DNA of 64,000 bases. It comes from Trileptium ribeirensis (taxonomy: Eukaryota > Nematoda > Enoplea > Enoplida > Thoracostomopsidae). A model generated the notes under the pieces. It had not been told where the DNA came from. It made no database searches and saw only the letters and a list, made by a program, of their open reading frames with translations. Position 1 is the first letter of the stretch, and every line of letters starts with the position of its first letter. This document shows, in pieces, positions 26,091-38,000 of the stretch. The DNA lies in the NCBI GenBank assembly GCA_030248225.1, contig JASANE010019403.1, positions 1-64,000 on the forward strand, written 5' to 3'. The position numbers and the translations under genes were made by a program.

Positions 26091-28240
26091 TATTTTCGCA
26101 CAACATATTTTGTGTATAGTACACAAACGCCTGTAAAGTAATATTTCTTAGTGGCCATGCTAGCTTCCTTTTCACTGGCTCGCGAGATACTAGTGGTATA
26201 ATGTTTTGTCTCTGTAAGCTTAAGGCAAAGCTTATGCCTAGGACTAAGCCTGAGGTTGGCCTGCGCCCCACTACTAAACTTTCAAGTTTGGCCGTATGGT
26301 ACTGACGTCGTGTTCCCCCTCAGTTATAGGGGAAACTTGACATGATCCATAATGCAGCATTACACAGCCATACATAATCTATCACTGTGGAAACAATGTC
26401 GCACTGAATGTGCACGCTAAAGATTGATTGTACTCGAGGCAATTTACTCCAGTGCTCCGTTTCTAAAAACAAAACACTTAATAATAACGTCAACCGTTTC
26501 TTTAATAAACTCTCGACCATAATAACTACACACAAAACAATATGTGCGAATAAAATCGGGAAACTTTGTGTTCAAGCTAGATCGAGATCGGTGCAGTCGT
26601 TAACTCAGTTGAAATGACAAAAAATGTCAAACTGATGCGAAATGTTTTGCGCGCCTATAATTTGTGTACGTTGGCTTTTTTGTCATACTTGATCAAAAAT
26701 ACCTGGCGCGAATTGATCGAACGGTAGCTGTGTCATCCAACAAACGTAGAATTCATTTCTCCCTAGCTCAGCCTAGGCAATTAAGGAAAATTATAGAAAC
26801 ACGAATGAAATTTTATGGTTGACCACAAGTCTTTTGAAATTCGTCACTCTTTTGTGTTATTCAAAATGGTAATATTCTGAACTATCCGACATCCTTTGTG
26901 ACAGAATTTGAGACAGTTGGCACACGTAGAAATAATTGGGAACTAATGACATTTGCACATCGTGATATAAATATTTTTGTTTTCTGGCACAATAGTTTCA
27001 TGGTTTTTACTTAATGCAGCTAGATACAAATAACGATGAAGATATTGCATGATGTTATGAAACATTCGCTGACTTTATATGAAAACTACTTGTGGACTCT
27101 TACATTCGCAGGTTTGTTATTTATATTTTATTCGTTTGAACGACATGAAACAACTGTGGTTTTTTAATGTTACACATGTGTCCACAAATAGAACTTGTAT
27201 GTAAACGTAATAGGAAATTTGATTATGATAATGAAACTGACATGAAATTACGACAGTGGGCTGGCTCCCAGTTATTACGACTTTTATGTTACACGTAATG
27301 ACCGCTTTTCCCAGTATGGGGAATCTCTACCACCTTTTTCCACCCTCCCTCAAGTTCCACCAGTTCATGTCTCTTAGCTAAACGTTGACGTACCCAGTTT
27401 TTTCCCCTAGGACCCAGGTACATACTGGCATGCTCCACTAAAAGTTACTAAACTTTGTCTAATAGGCTAAAAATATGCGAATTTTTCAAACCTTTGGCTA
27501 AAAATTCCAAGTTTTCACCGGTGATGCTGAAAATTACTAAAACTTTCACCTTTTTAGTAAGTGCAATTGCAATATACAAGTGATATATTTCTGACATTTA
27601 ATTACGGTTACAGTACTTTATGTTCCCCTCAGTTGAACTGGGAGAATCGCCCCCATTTATTTTCGGCTCCACCATTTCCGAACTGGGGACTCCCAGGTAT
27701 AATTTTAGTAGTTTGATGAAGCCTGTAATGTGTAATTATTTTTGTTGTAACTAAAACGGAAAAAATCACGTATGATATTTCAGATTTGTCTGTTTCTCAC
27801 AGTATATCACTAGGGAATCATAGTATATATATTTGCGCCGTATTTAGATAATAGTCGTCAAGATCTGTCATGTGTTGAGTTTCTAGAAAGCTGCGTTAAT
27901 TAATAAAGAATCATATTCGGACGGTGCCGCTTGGCAAAAATCCGGTTACGCTGATATGTTGTAAACATTCACGCCTGGATGACCGGAATTTTAATTGAGC
28001 CAGTTTTAACCACAGACTGTGACATCACTATACTCCTTCATAATATCATATCTATTCATACCGGTCTCCGAACTAGACCAGAAGCAGAGTGGACTCGACT
28101 TCAGTTTTGGGACACAACAGATCCTTTGAGATAAGCCCGATCGGGAAATTGATCCGATTGCGGTGTATCGGGTTGTTGGATCGCACAGAAAGGAACGATC
28201 GAGATTTGCTAGAATGATATATATACACAGCGACAAAACA
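26091..28240. other. No gene; diverged CCCC-rich repeat at about 27300-27715
   Basis: Mostly featureless. Near 27300-27430 and 27620-27715 are strings like CCCTCAGTTGAACTGGG and AACTGGGGACTCCCAGG, which resemble the GGGG-rich dispersed family in the ELOVL introns (29341, 31566). Between 28006 and 28236 a minus-strand frame probably belongs to the 3' flank of the LINE described next. Confidence 0.4.
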
Positions 28241-28242
28241 CA

Positions 28243-28712
28243 TCAAAAGAATGGAAGGGGTCGCGAGTCGTAACGGCGCGTTTTGAACTGCTCTACGAGA
28301 AAGCCTGTGACTACATCATTTGACAATGAGTTCCAGAAATTTATGATTCGATTGGAGTAAAAGTAGTGCCGGCAGGGCAGCCTCGCGGAGGGATGTATAG
28401 GCCGTAACCTGGGTGTGTGCTGGCGCAGTTGGCGGTATGTGGACAGTTTGAAAAACTGGCTGAAGTCGTAATTGACGAGGCCATGAAGTAGCTTATACAC
28501 TCTTATATATCATATCGATACGAAGTCGATGAGCGTCCAGTGTTTGCAACCCAAGCGCCTCCAATCGATCATGATAGTCGACGTAACGTACACTGGTAGT
28601 AGCTTCGTAGCACGTCTTTACACCATCTGCAGTATCTTTATATTTCGATGCAGATACGGACGCCATGCCACGCTAGAATATTCCAATTTTGACCGTACTA
28701 GGGCGAAATAGA
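28243..28712 (-). mobile_element. LINE 3' end (CR1/Jockey-like reverse transcriptase C-terminus), decayed
   Basis: On the minus strand, translation from 28712 gives the conserved C-terminal block of non-LTR retrotransposon polymerases: LVRSKLEYSSVAW, then RRATKLL, RLEALGLQTL, YKLLHGLV and SNRIINFWNSL, in the canonical order. At least two frameshifts and a stop break the frame. The last open piece is 28243-28500 (85 codons), ending at the normal LINE terminus. Only the 3' end is present, as expected of 5'-truncated LINE copies. It lies antisense just upstream of the ELOVL exon at 28892. The exact clade is uncertain. Confidence 0.8.
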
Positions 28713-28891
28713 AAAAATTTGTTTTGGGTTTTTCAGTTATAACTAGCAACAAACAACTCGACACATAATCAACAAAACGGCTGTGTAACACATAAAATTT
28801 TATTTAGGTATTCAGGAAAATTTATTTGAGTGTTAAGTTTTGAGTGTTATATTGTGTAATCGGCTTCAGTTAATATTTTTTGTATACTTAG

Positions 28892-29083
28892 ACAAAAGAG
28901 TCGACAAATGGTTGTTAATGTCGTCGCCCTGGCCAACTGTCGCTTTAACGGTGGCCTACGTTACATTTTGCGCGCTGGGCCCAGTTATTCTTCGTCCACT
29001 TGGGCAGCTGTCACTTCGCCCACTTGTCATAATTCACAACGCGCTTATGGTTGTACTTAATTTGTACATCTCAGTTGGGGTGA
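28892..29083 (+). CDS. ELOVL4: ELOVL4-like exon: N-terminal block and first membrane segment
   Basis: Acceptor TATACTTAG ends at 28891, and the exon begins with the last two bases of an Asp codon. It reads [19 protein letters not shown], a variant of the elongase D-R-V-x-x-W-x-L-M-x-S-P-x-P-T block, then a hydrophobic helix and the MVVLNLYI motif. Two donors are possible: after 29079 (GGG, then gtgagt, phase 0) or after 29083 (then gttaag, phase 1). The second joins in frame to the tentative next exon. Confidence 0.85.
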
Positions 29084-32000
29084 GTTAAGTCTTATTGCTG
29101 CTGGTATCCAGAACTTATTTTTATTTCGGCATCTATTTTAATTGATTTATATATATTGCTTATTGAACTGTCAATGAATGTTCTTGGTAGTATATTTTCT
29201 CTGAAATCCAAAGCTATGGTGCTACCCTTCAAACCAAATCATTATGCTTTTAGTAATGTGCATAAGGTTATAATCACGGGCGCTAAAACTAGACGACCCA
29301 GCTTAATAGCACAACAATGGTCTGTATTGATCTGGTTTTTTCAAATTACCAAAATTAACCTAGGGGGCATGGAACTGGGGGAGCCGAAATTACTTGGGGG
29401 CGATTCTCTCCGTTCATCTGTGATACCCCGTAAAATCAGATCATAAAATGTCTCACCTGGAAATTGATTTTAATTGTGCTTAAAAAAGTTGAAATTTTAG
29501 CTTTTTAGGCCCGCAGCGGAATATTTGGGGATTTTTGTGCCGAAATTGTGAAAAATTCGTATATTTTTTAGCCCATCAGACGAAAATTTGGTAATTTTTT
29601 GTGGAACAGGCAATTACCTTTGGGCATGAACAGAGGGGAGGTCAAAATTTACCTGCTGGGCATGGACTGGGGGAACCTTTGGGGAGGTCGAGATACCTGC
29701 CCCCCATTTGGGGAAGCCAGCCGATTAAGCTGTATTGACTTCTCTGTGCCGGTGACGAACATTTTAATGGCTAAAGATGTAATAACTTCCGGTGGGAGCT
29801 CAACATTTTCTTATGATACAATGCAAGGAACCGAAAATGCCACAGCTCGGGCACATACAATTTGGATAGCTCAGCTGTTGTGGTTTTTCTCTTGCCTGTC
29901 ACGTCCCACAAAATTAATTGATGTTGTCAATATTTTCACTTACATATGCTAAATACTAACAAACTCGCTGAGTTCTTGCAAGTTGTTTGTTATAAATTAA
30001 GACTAATGACCACTAGAATCTGACAAAGCATATACTCATTGAAACGGATACAGCGAAGTTTCCATTAAGAGGGCAAGATCGTGATGAAAATTTCGTCTGA
30101 AAATTTGAGTGCCTGTTGTTTTCCATAACTCATCTTTGGATTTATGGATTTCGACATTGTTTTTGTGCGGTTGTGAAAGTTACGTTACGACCTTTAGTTG
30201 TATGCTAAGAACTCCTATGCTATTTGCAGGGTCAGAATGGCCAATAGCTAGTTGTAACGGTTATTTGGCAAATCTTGATATGCCGGTTTTGTGAGTCATA
30301 TCTCGCGACATAGGTATCACATTTAAGAAAGGCGATAACATTCCGGAATCAACGCATCGAGGTCTAAAATTTTGCTGAACAACACTTTTTGCACCGCTCC
30401 CTTGGTCAGTTGGTCAGTGTGATCCAAAATATGGCTGGTCTACCCTTTACCGAAAAAATAATTTTTTTTTTGAAATTGAATTTCACAATGTTCAATCGAG
30501 TGCTTATTAGGTTATCAAATACGCTAGATATGTTAATTTTGCTATCCAGAGTCCATCCTAATTATGTTATAACTTTCCAGGGGAATCAAGAGCTACATAT
30601 GGTCGTCTAACCAGATTTTCAGAATGTAGTCTATCTTTATTCGTCCAGTTATATATTACAAGTAGGGCATCAAGAACCATCTATATATAGTTTTTTGTTA
30701 CTTTGAATATTGGCTTTGCTTATATAGAGGTCAGCGCCTATATTTCATACCTTAATGAATTTAGGGTCGACGGACCCGATTTTCAGAATAGTCTGTTTTT
30801 AGGGCTATATATTGCGCGCAGGGCATCAAGAATGTCCTAGGTTTGGTTTTTCGGTACGCTGAATGATTTGTTTATTAGCTTATAGAGTTCAGCAAGAATT
30901 ATTCATTCTCTTCATTGGGTTTACTGGCTTTCGTATCGACGTACCCGATTTCTAGAATATAGTCTGTATTTAGCTGTTTGGTTATATATTGCATGCGGAG
31001 CGTATAGAACGGTTTTTTCAGGTTATTGGTACGTTGAACATGATGATGTGGTTACCCGCAATCCGAAGTTTTAGAGTAGTTTATACTTCAAACACAAAGT
31101 CTGTTACAGTTGATTACATATAATGACAATCATAGATGAAACTATCCTCACTTGGTTTCACCTTACCCAGCATGACTTTGTTTCGATTTTGGGCAAATTT
31201 AGCATACCAATCTTGACGCAATGGCACACTAGAGCGGATTGCTTATCGAAAGATGCCTGCTGTCGGGCATACTTCTGAGTTTGGTTTCGATTCGTCAGAA
31301 TGGATGTGCAAAGGTCGTTACTTCGTGGCGTTGTTGTTACTTTACAGTTTGCCTAAGCATTATTTTTTGTTCAAATATCAATTCCTGTTGCTGCCTCATT
31401 CTTTTGAAGTTGGATTTTGTAGCAAAGATTGGCTTACAAACGCAGCACTATTTTGTATATTTGTGTTTTAATTCATTACCTATGTGCAAACATGGAATTA
31501 TATTTTTAACGTAGAGAGATATTTTCGCTTAACTTTAAGTTATTGCTGTCGTTGAGAGTTGCCACATACTGGGCTCTCCAAATTGGTGGGGAGATGGTAT
31601 TTTTCGGTTCCCCCCGGTTCATGCCCCTGGCAAAATTTTGGGCTCCCCCCGGTTCACTGCCTCTTCGAAATTTTTTTGTTTCCAATCGGTCCAATGTACA
31701 TAAAATTTGATCAAAATTTATACTAAAATTTCGTTATGAAGCCAAAAATTTCGCAAATTTTTTTCAAAATTTGCTTTAAAATCGCTTTTTCTCTCCATCA
31801 AAACCACTTTTGCAATGTTTCTGACACGATTATTTACCATTTTTCTCTTGGAAAAATGCCCCCTGGCAAAATCGGGCGCCCCCCGGTTCTTAACCAGGGG
31901 GACCCCTGGTTCATGCCCCCTGGCAAAATTTTCAGCGAATGGAGAGCCCAGACATATAATCTATTTGGAAATAGTTTTTGCATTTTAGATTCTTTGGATC

Positions 32001-35000
32001 GGATTCGTAAAAGGCGGGTACAGTGTTGTGTGTGAACCTGTCAATTATGGCACTGATTCGATCTCTCTTCAGGTAGTTATGAGTTTATTACTATGCTTAA
32101 AATGAAACTATATTGCCAACGTTGTACTATTAATGTTATGGTATGCTTGGCGTGGTCAAAGGCCCACTTATGATATATCATGTCCGCCGGAACTTTCCTG
32201 CGTCTGTGAATGTGGAATAAATCTGATGGTGTGACTTAATTGCTTTTACACCGCAATTAATTCATATACTAAGTTTCTTCATAATAGGGCTGAAGTTTCA
32301 ATAGACAACACCATCATATTAAAAATTTATAATTTTTCGTGGCTAGAACATTTTCTCGAAGTAATGTACATGTATGGTAGGCCCGAAATGTAAATCTGAA
32401 GTCCGAACTGGCCAATCGGTTATCGCTGCTTTGCTTTACGGAACGATAGATGTATTGCACGTCCAGCAATTCGCAGTTTCGACGGACTTTTACCAAAGAA
32501 TGTGCTGCAGATTATGTTTCATCAAATTACTGACGATGATTGGGTTTTCACTGGGTCTTTTTTAGCTTAGATCATTTCCTCCGGCAGTGATGGCCAATAT
32601 TTAAATCTAAATTGATGGTGTTACAACCGAGCTCGCGGAAATGATCGACCCGTTGAACAGACCGCATTGACAATTCAATGCCGTGTCTGTTAGAACTTCG
32701 ATTTGGTCTCAATATTTTCATAACCGTTTTTCGACTTCTTGGGTATCATATTGCAGCGCCCTGCATCTCGATCGTATTTCTGTTGTCTTTATACCAGTGC
32801 TGCAGCTAGGTTCACGGATGCCGTTTGCGCCCGTGACATTGTATTGTTAGCTAACGATGCTAACGAACTTCAGTCGCTCTTAGATAGGGATAACCACCAA
32901 ATAAACCGCTAAGGAAAGTCTTCTTTTCGAAAGGTAAGACGTTGTCTTCAACGCTTTGTATAATAGCAGCCGTTTTGATAAAAATACCCTATATAATATG
33001 GAGGAAGTTTTAGATTTTGACAACTGAGTTTCTTACTTCTTGGGGAACTACTATAAATGGGTTTGCAGAGTTAATTAACCTGTTGAACACTATTATTTCT
33101 TTTTCAACCTATATTGGGTATATTATGCACCCTGCGGTACGATTAACTGAGAGATTATTACTACATTTTGGCATCAAGAATTGTCAAATTTTTGTATTTG
33201 CTCAATTTAGGAAATGCACATTTTGCGCAAAGCGGCGCAGAATTTTGACAGGCTCTTTTATGTTTGCTGTACTGCCATTCTGATAATATTCATTCGCTAA
33301 CATTTAAATGTGCGTAACAAATTTTTTGGTCACGACAGCATGCGCAACTCAATCACGTGTAGTATTTGGTTTATGCACAGTAATATGACTTTAACGTTTT
33401 GCTACTCACTTGCCTTTGTCCGTAACATCTTGTTTATGTTTTGTGTCAGCTATCAATATTACGAACACCGAATTGCTTGTATCTTGCGGAGTTATGGGCT
33501 AGGGGTTTTTAAACCTATAAATCTAGAACGGGAATTGTCATGTAAGATATGAGCCTTTTTCCATAAGATTACTAATGTATCTATGATTAGTAAGAGAGCC
33601 TGAGAGGTTTTTAAATTGAGCGCCGTGAGATCAGAAATACACGAGAGAAAATGACTATGTTTCTATAACCACTGAAAAGATATGGGTCTTCTAGGACTTA
33701 TTTTGTACAGCGAGAGGACCTTTATACAGTTGCATATGACACGTTATTGTCTATCTTGTATGCTCAGGCAAACATGGGTTTTAAATATTCGCCCATGAGT
33801 CTCGAAATACACGAAAACAGTCGTATTGTCATAACTTATGATCTAGAGCGGGAATGTTCTGCGCAGCTACATATAATGCGTTATTATGGTACACTTAAAC
33901 TTTGCCTCGACAAGTCCCTAGTTATCAGTATGTTATGACGATATGGATAGTCATTTTGGTGAAGGTATAGCAGTTTGACACCCTTAGATTTCATTAAAAA
34001 TCAAATTATCAATTTTCAGCTACTGATCATGAAAATAATAGTTTTAGTGCTGCTGGGTGCTAAAATAAAAAAGTCAGGGTACCTTGAAAAAAGCAACGTG
34101 GCTCGACCCTACACGTAAAAGAAATGTTATATACATAAAAATCGCGATGCAGACCACTCGGCTACGCTAGTTTTCACTGGCGCCCAGGGGGGCATATAAT
34201 GGCCTCGACAACCTTCCTGGGGTTCAGCCGCCTTACATTCATAAAACAATCAACCATTCTTTTGTTGATTCAATGACTGGTGCTTGTACTAACACTACTG
34301 ATGGATACTATAGTCGACTGAAAAGCTTTAGCAGATACGCTGGTACTCGCAACATGGTCCCCTCCTATGTGATGAATTCATGTGGCAAGAGATCTTCGGC
34401 CAGCGCGGGTTGTTATCATGATGTACGAAAAATTTAATGTATATTGTCTAACAATATTAAAGCAATTGTCTGATTTTCGAATAAATACAGTGTTACAAAA
34501 TTATACACATAAAATATACATTATGAGACACTGTAGGAATTTACACTGTAATTAATATGTAGTTCTATTTAATGGCACTTATACTGTAATTAACTATTTT
34601 CTTGTATATTAAACTGTACAAAGGCATATATTTCTTGTATATTTAACTGTGCAAAAGCGTTTAATATGCGGTAATTTCTAAGGTGACAAAGCTTGCGTGG
34701 CCGATTGGTGTGCAACGCCCTATTTATGCATATACCATTCTTTTTAGGTTTAGAACTGAGCCACTTTGTTTTTCCAAACTACATTGGCTTTTCTTAGTTT
34801 AGAGCCGGGTAGCATTAAAACTATTGTTTTCTTGATCAATAGCTGAAACTTCATAAGTTATTTGATTTTTGAGGAATTTGTAGGGGTGTCAATCTCTTAC
34901 GCCCGCACCACCATTTTACCTCATGAACAGGAAAAAACTGTCTGCAGTGAACACGTGGAATATGATCTGAAAAATCCTGGAAATTTGCAGCTGACAAATT

Positions 35001-38000
35001 ATGGCAACCGATTTTGGTGCTGCATGAGAAGTTATACGGATCCCAACCCCCACTGTAGCTAGCAGTACGACGGGCGCTATATCGAACGGTTTGCATTCAG
35101 GCTATTACAGGCTTCTAGTCAAACACTTACTTATAATTTATCATGTCCTGGGTAAAGGATTGTGAGGATATATGTATGCATATTATTTTGACTTGCATTT
35201 GTAATAGTCTGATAGATCAAGATCACAGAGTTTTGATTATCAGTGTGTTTTACAGATTAGTACTCACGTCATTGTTCCAGTACTACGTGTTTCTGGGACA
35301 AATAGCGCGTGTCAGCGCTTACTTACACGCCTTTCTGAAATTTCTCTATGATATATTTTTGCCGCAAAACGGCAGTTGTCCTGCAATGTTCTTCTATTTC
35401 TCACTGTGTCTATGTTGCTAATTAATGTGCTAACGCAACAGATCACGTTTGCTATGGTCCATACATGGACTGAAGGTTTTCTTGATCATGCAGGACGTGC
35501 AGTTACTTCATAATGCTGCCTCGTGTTTTCATGTGCTTAGTCTACAGATTTATTATTTTAGATCGCATCGCTATTATGGTGGTTCTATTTCTCGAAATTA
35601 ATGGAATTTTTCGACACAGTCTTTTTCATCTTACGCAAGAAGGACAGCCAAGTAACATTTCTACACGTTTATCATCATGCGACGATGTTTTCACTTTGGT
35701 GGATTGGAATGAAATGGGTCGCAGGAGGTTCAGGTAGTTTTACTAATAATTCAAGTGTTGTTGAAGTTGTTGCAGTTAGTTTTGCAGTGTTTGATAAAGA
35801 AATGCGTCGAATATGGTTTCGATTTGAATACTTGTTTACACTTTTGTACTTCTATTTATTCCTGCTTTGTCTTGAAATTGCTATATCAGCGTTATATATT
35901 ATTTCTTTCAGCTAGCTTTGGCGCAATGATCAACAGCTTTGTGCATGTTTGGATGTATTTGTATTATCTGTTGACGGCTGTTTATCCTGGCTACAAAGTG
36001 CCGTGGAAGAAATGTCTGACTGTTTTGCAACTGGTAAATGCTAGAGTTTTCAATTTTTTCCTCCACAGCGACAAGAAAAGCGAATACGCAAATTATATAA
36101 TTGTTTCAGAATTTGTTATTGATGAAGTACCTATCCCCCCTGTGGGTGAACCTAAGGTTTGTTGAAGCAACGTTGCTTCATAGTTGTTATTTTTAATGGC
36201 TTTACCGTCCCCGTAAGATAGTCACCTGCATGAAAATGAATTTAATGAATATAAAAGGTATTGTATATGAACATGAAATGAATAGAAATATATAGCGGAA
36301 CTATTCATGTAATTGCATATTTTCTTATCGTATAATTAGGCTTAAAGTCTTTTTGCACTGTATTGACTTGTGCGAAGAATTTACGTCACGTTTTATAAAA
36401 TATTACACGGAAGAAAGAGATCTACCACAACCCCAAAAATGAACACAGCCTGTTGCAGAGGTTTAAATTCAGTCTCTCTATGTGTGTGTGATCGGCCATA
36501 ACTCGGGAACGACTTAATCGATTTTAATTATTTTGGGCTCATTCGAACCGGCATGGTCGATTAACCGGGTACATCGCCGAGCTTTTTTTTATTTGGGGTC
36601 TGAGTCAGGGGGCAAAGTGTGGGATTTTTGTCCCATTTTAAGACCCTTCACGAAAGCAAGGTTAATTTATCTCAACTTTTGAATTTTTTTCTGGTTGGTT
36701 TTATTTTATAGTAAAATGATAAATGCCGATGCGCTTTTTTGTTTTTCAATTAGGGCTCCAATTCTGGATTGATGGGGTTTGAGGTACGGGGGCCCGGCGT
36801 TCTATGGTTCCTCGATCCAAAATTCGAAAATTTGTTCTGACGTCCTGGGCGGCTGAAAATTTTCACTTGGAGATTTTTGATGATGGCAAACTCATTGCCG
36901 GTGTTGGTTTTGCTTTGCAACTCATAGTTCCATGGGTACGGGGGCATGGCGCTCCCATGGCTCCTCTACTCAAAATTCCTAATTTTATTGTGACGTCCTG
37001 GGAGGCTCACAGCTTGCACTTGGGGATTTCAGAGGCATGGGAAACTTATTGCTGGTGTTAGTTTTGCTCTAACTTGTGCGGTATTGTGTAATATCCACAT
37101 ATAGCATATCGACGCATGTTATCGAGAGCTGATTGATTATGCACGCAAAAGGCGGAAGTGTACTTATGCTTCACTACGTTCTGCAATCTTGATAAAGTTA
37201 TTAGTATTTAAGTGGAAATGTTTTATTGTACTGCAATAATATCAACAACGTCGCCGCCTGTTGCTTGATCGGCTGTTGCTAGCTGTATATTAAAAGTATT
37301 ATTAACAGTGATATATATAATTCTGGAATCTATAATAATAATAATGACGATGACAATGTGATTTAATGTTGTTCTCATATTTCAGTGTCAATTCGTAATG
37401 GCTGTAACACAAACGTCGTACGGCCTTTACATATATTGCCCTTTTCCGCGTTGGATGGGCTATACGTTAATTGCGTATGCGATTTCTTTGTTCATTTTGT
37501 TTGCCAACTATTGGCGTCATGAATATGGCGTCAGAAAGGTAAGTAACGTTCTGCGAAAAGGAACGAATTGCTTTATTGAAAGTATAAATGAAATTTGTTG
37601 TTTTAGAAAGTAATTTGAAATCTATAATGGTAAAGGCTCGTAGAAAAATTTATGGCCAACAAATAACTGTTGAATAACATATTTCTTGGGGGTTGTTCCT
37701 AAATTTGCGCTACACTTTTTACGATTCGAAAACGCGTGCAAGGATATAGTATGATCGTAAGCTGAAATCCATGTTACCATGTATCAAATTAAAATCATCT
37801 CGTTTTAAATTCGTCATGGCGAAAATGATCTAAATCAAGTTCTCTCCATTGTACAAGTTTCCAATTTTATTGAGTTATTTTATTGTTAAATTACCGTTTG
37901 TGCCATGAGAGCTTATAATAAATTCCTATCAGCATTTTTAACGAAAGTGAGAACTCCATTAAAATTTCCATGTCGACCCAGCTTGAATTCACTACATCTA

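Noticed and set aside
34851..35096. ORF at 34862-35062 as the missing elongase loop exon
   Set aside because: No donor gives phase 0 into 35562, and the residues do not align with the loop beyond an isolated Cys.
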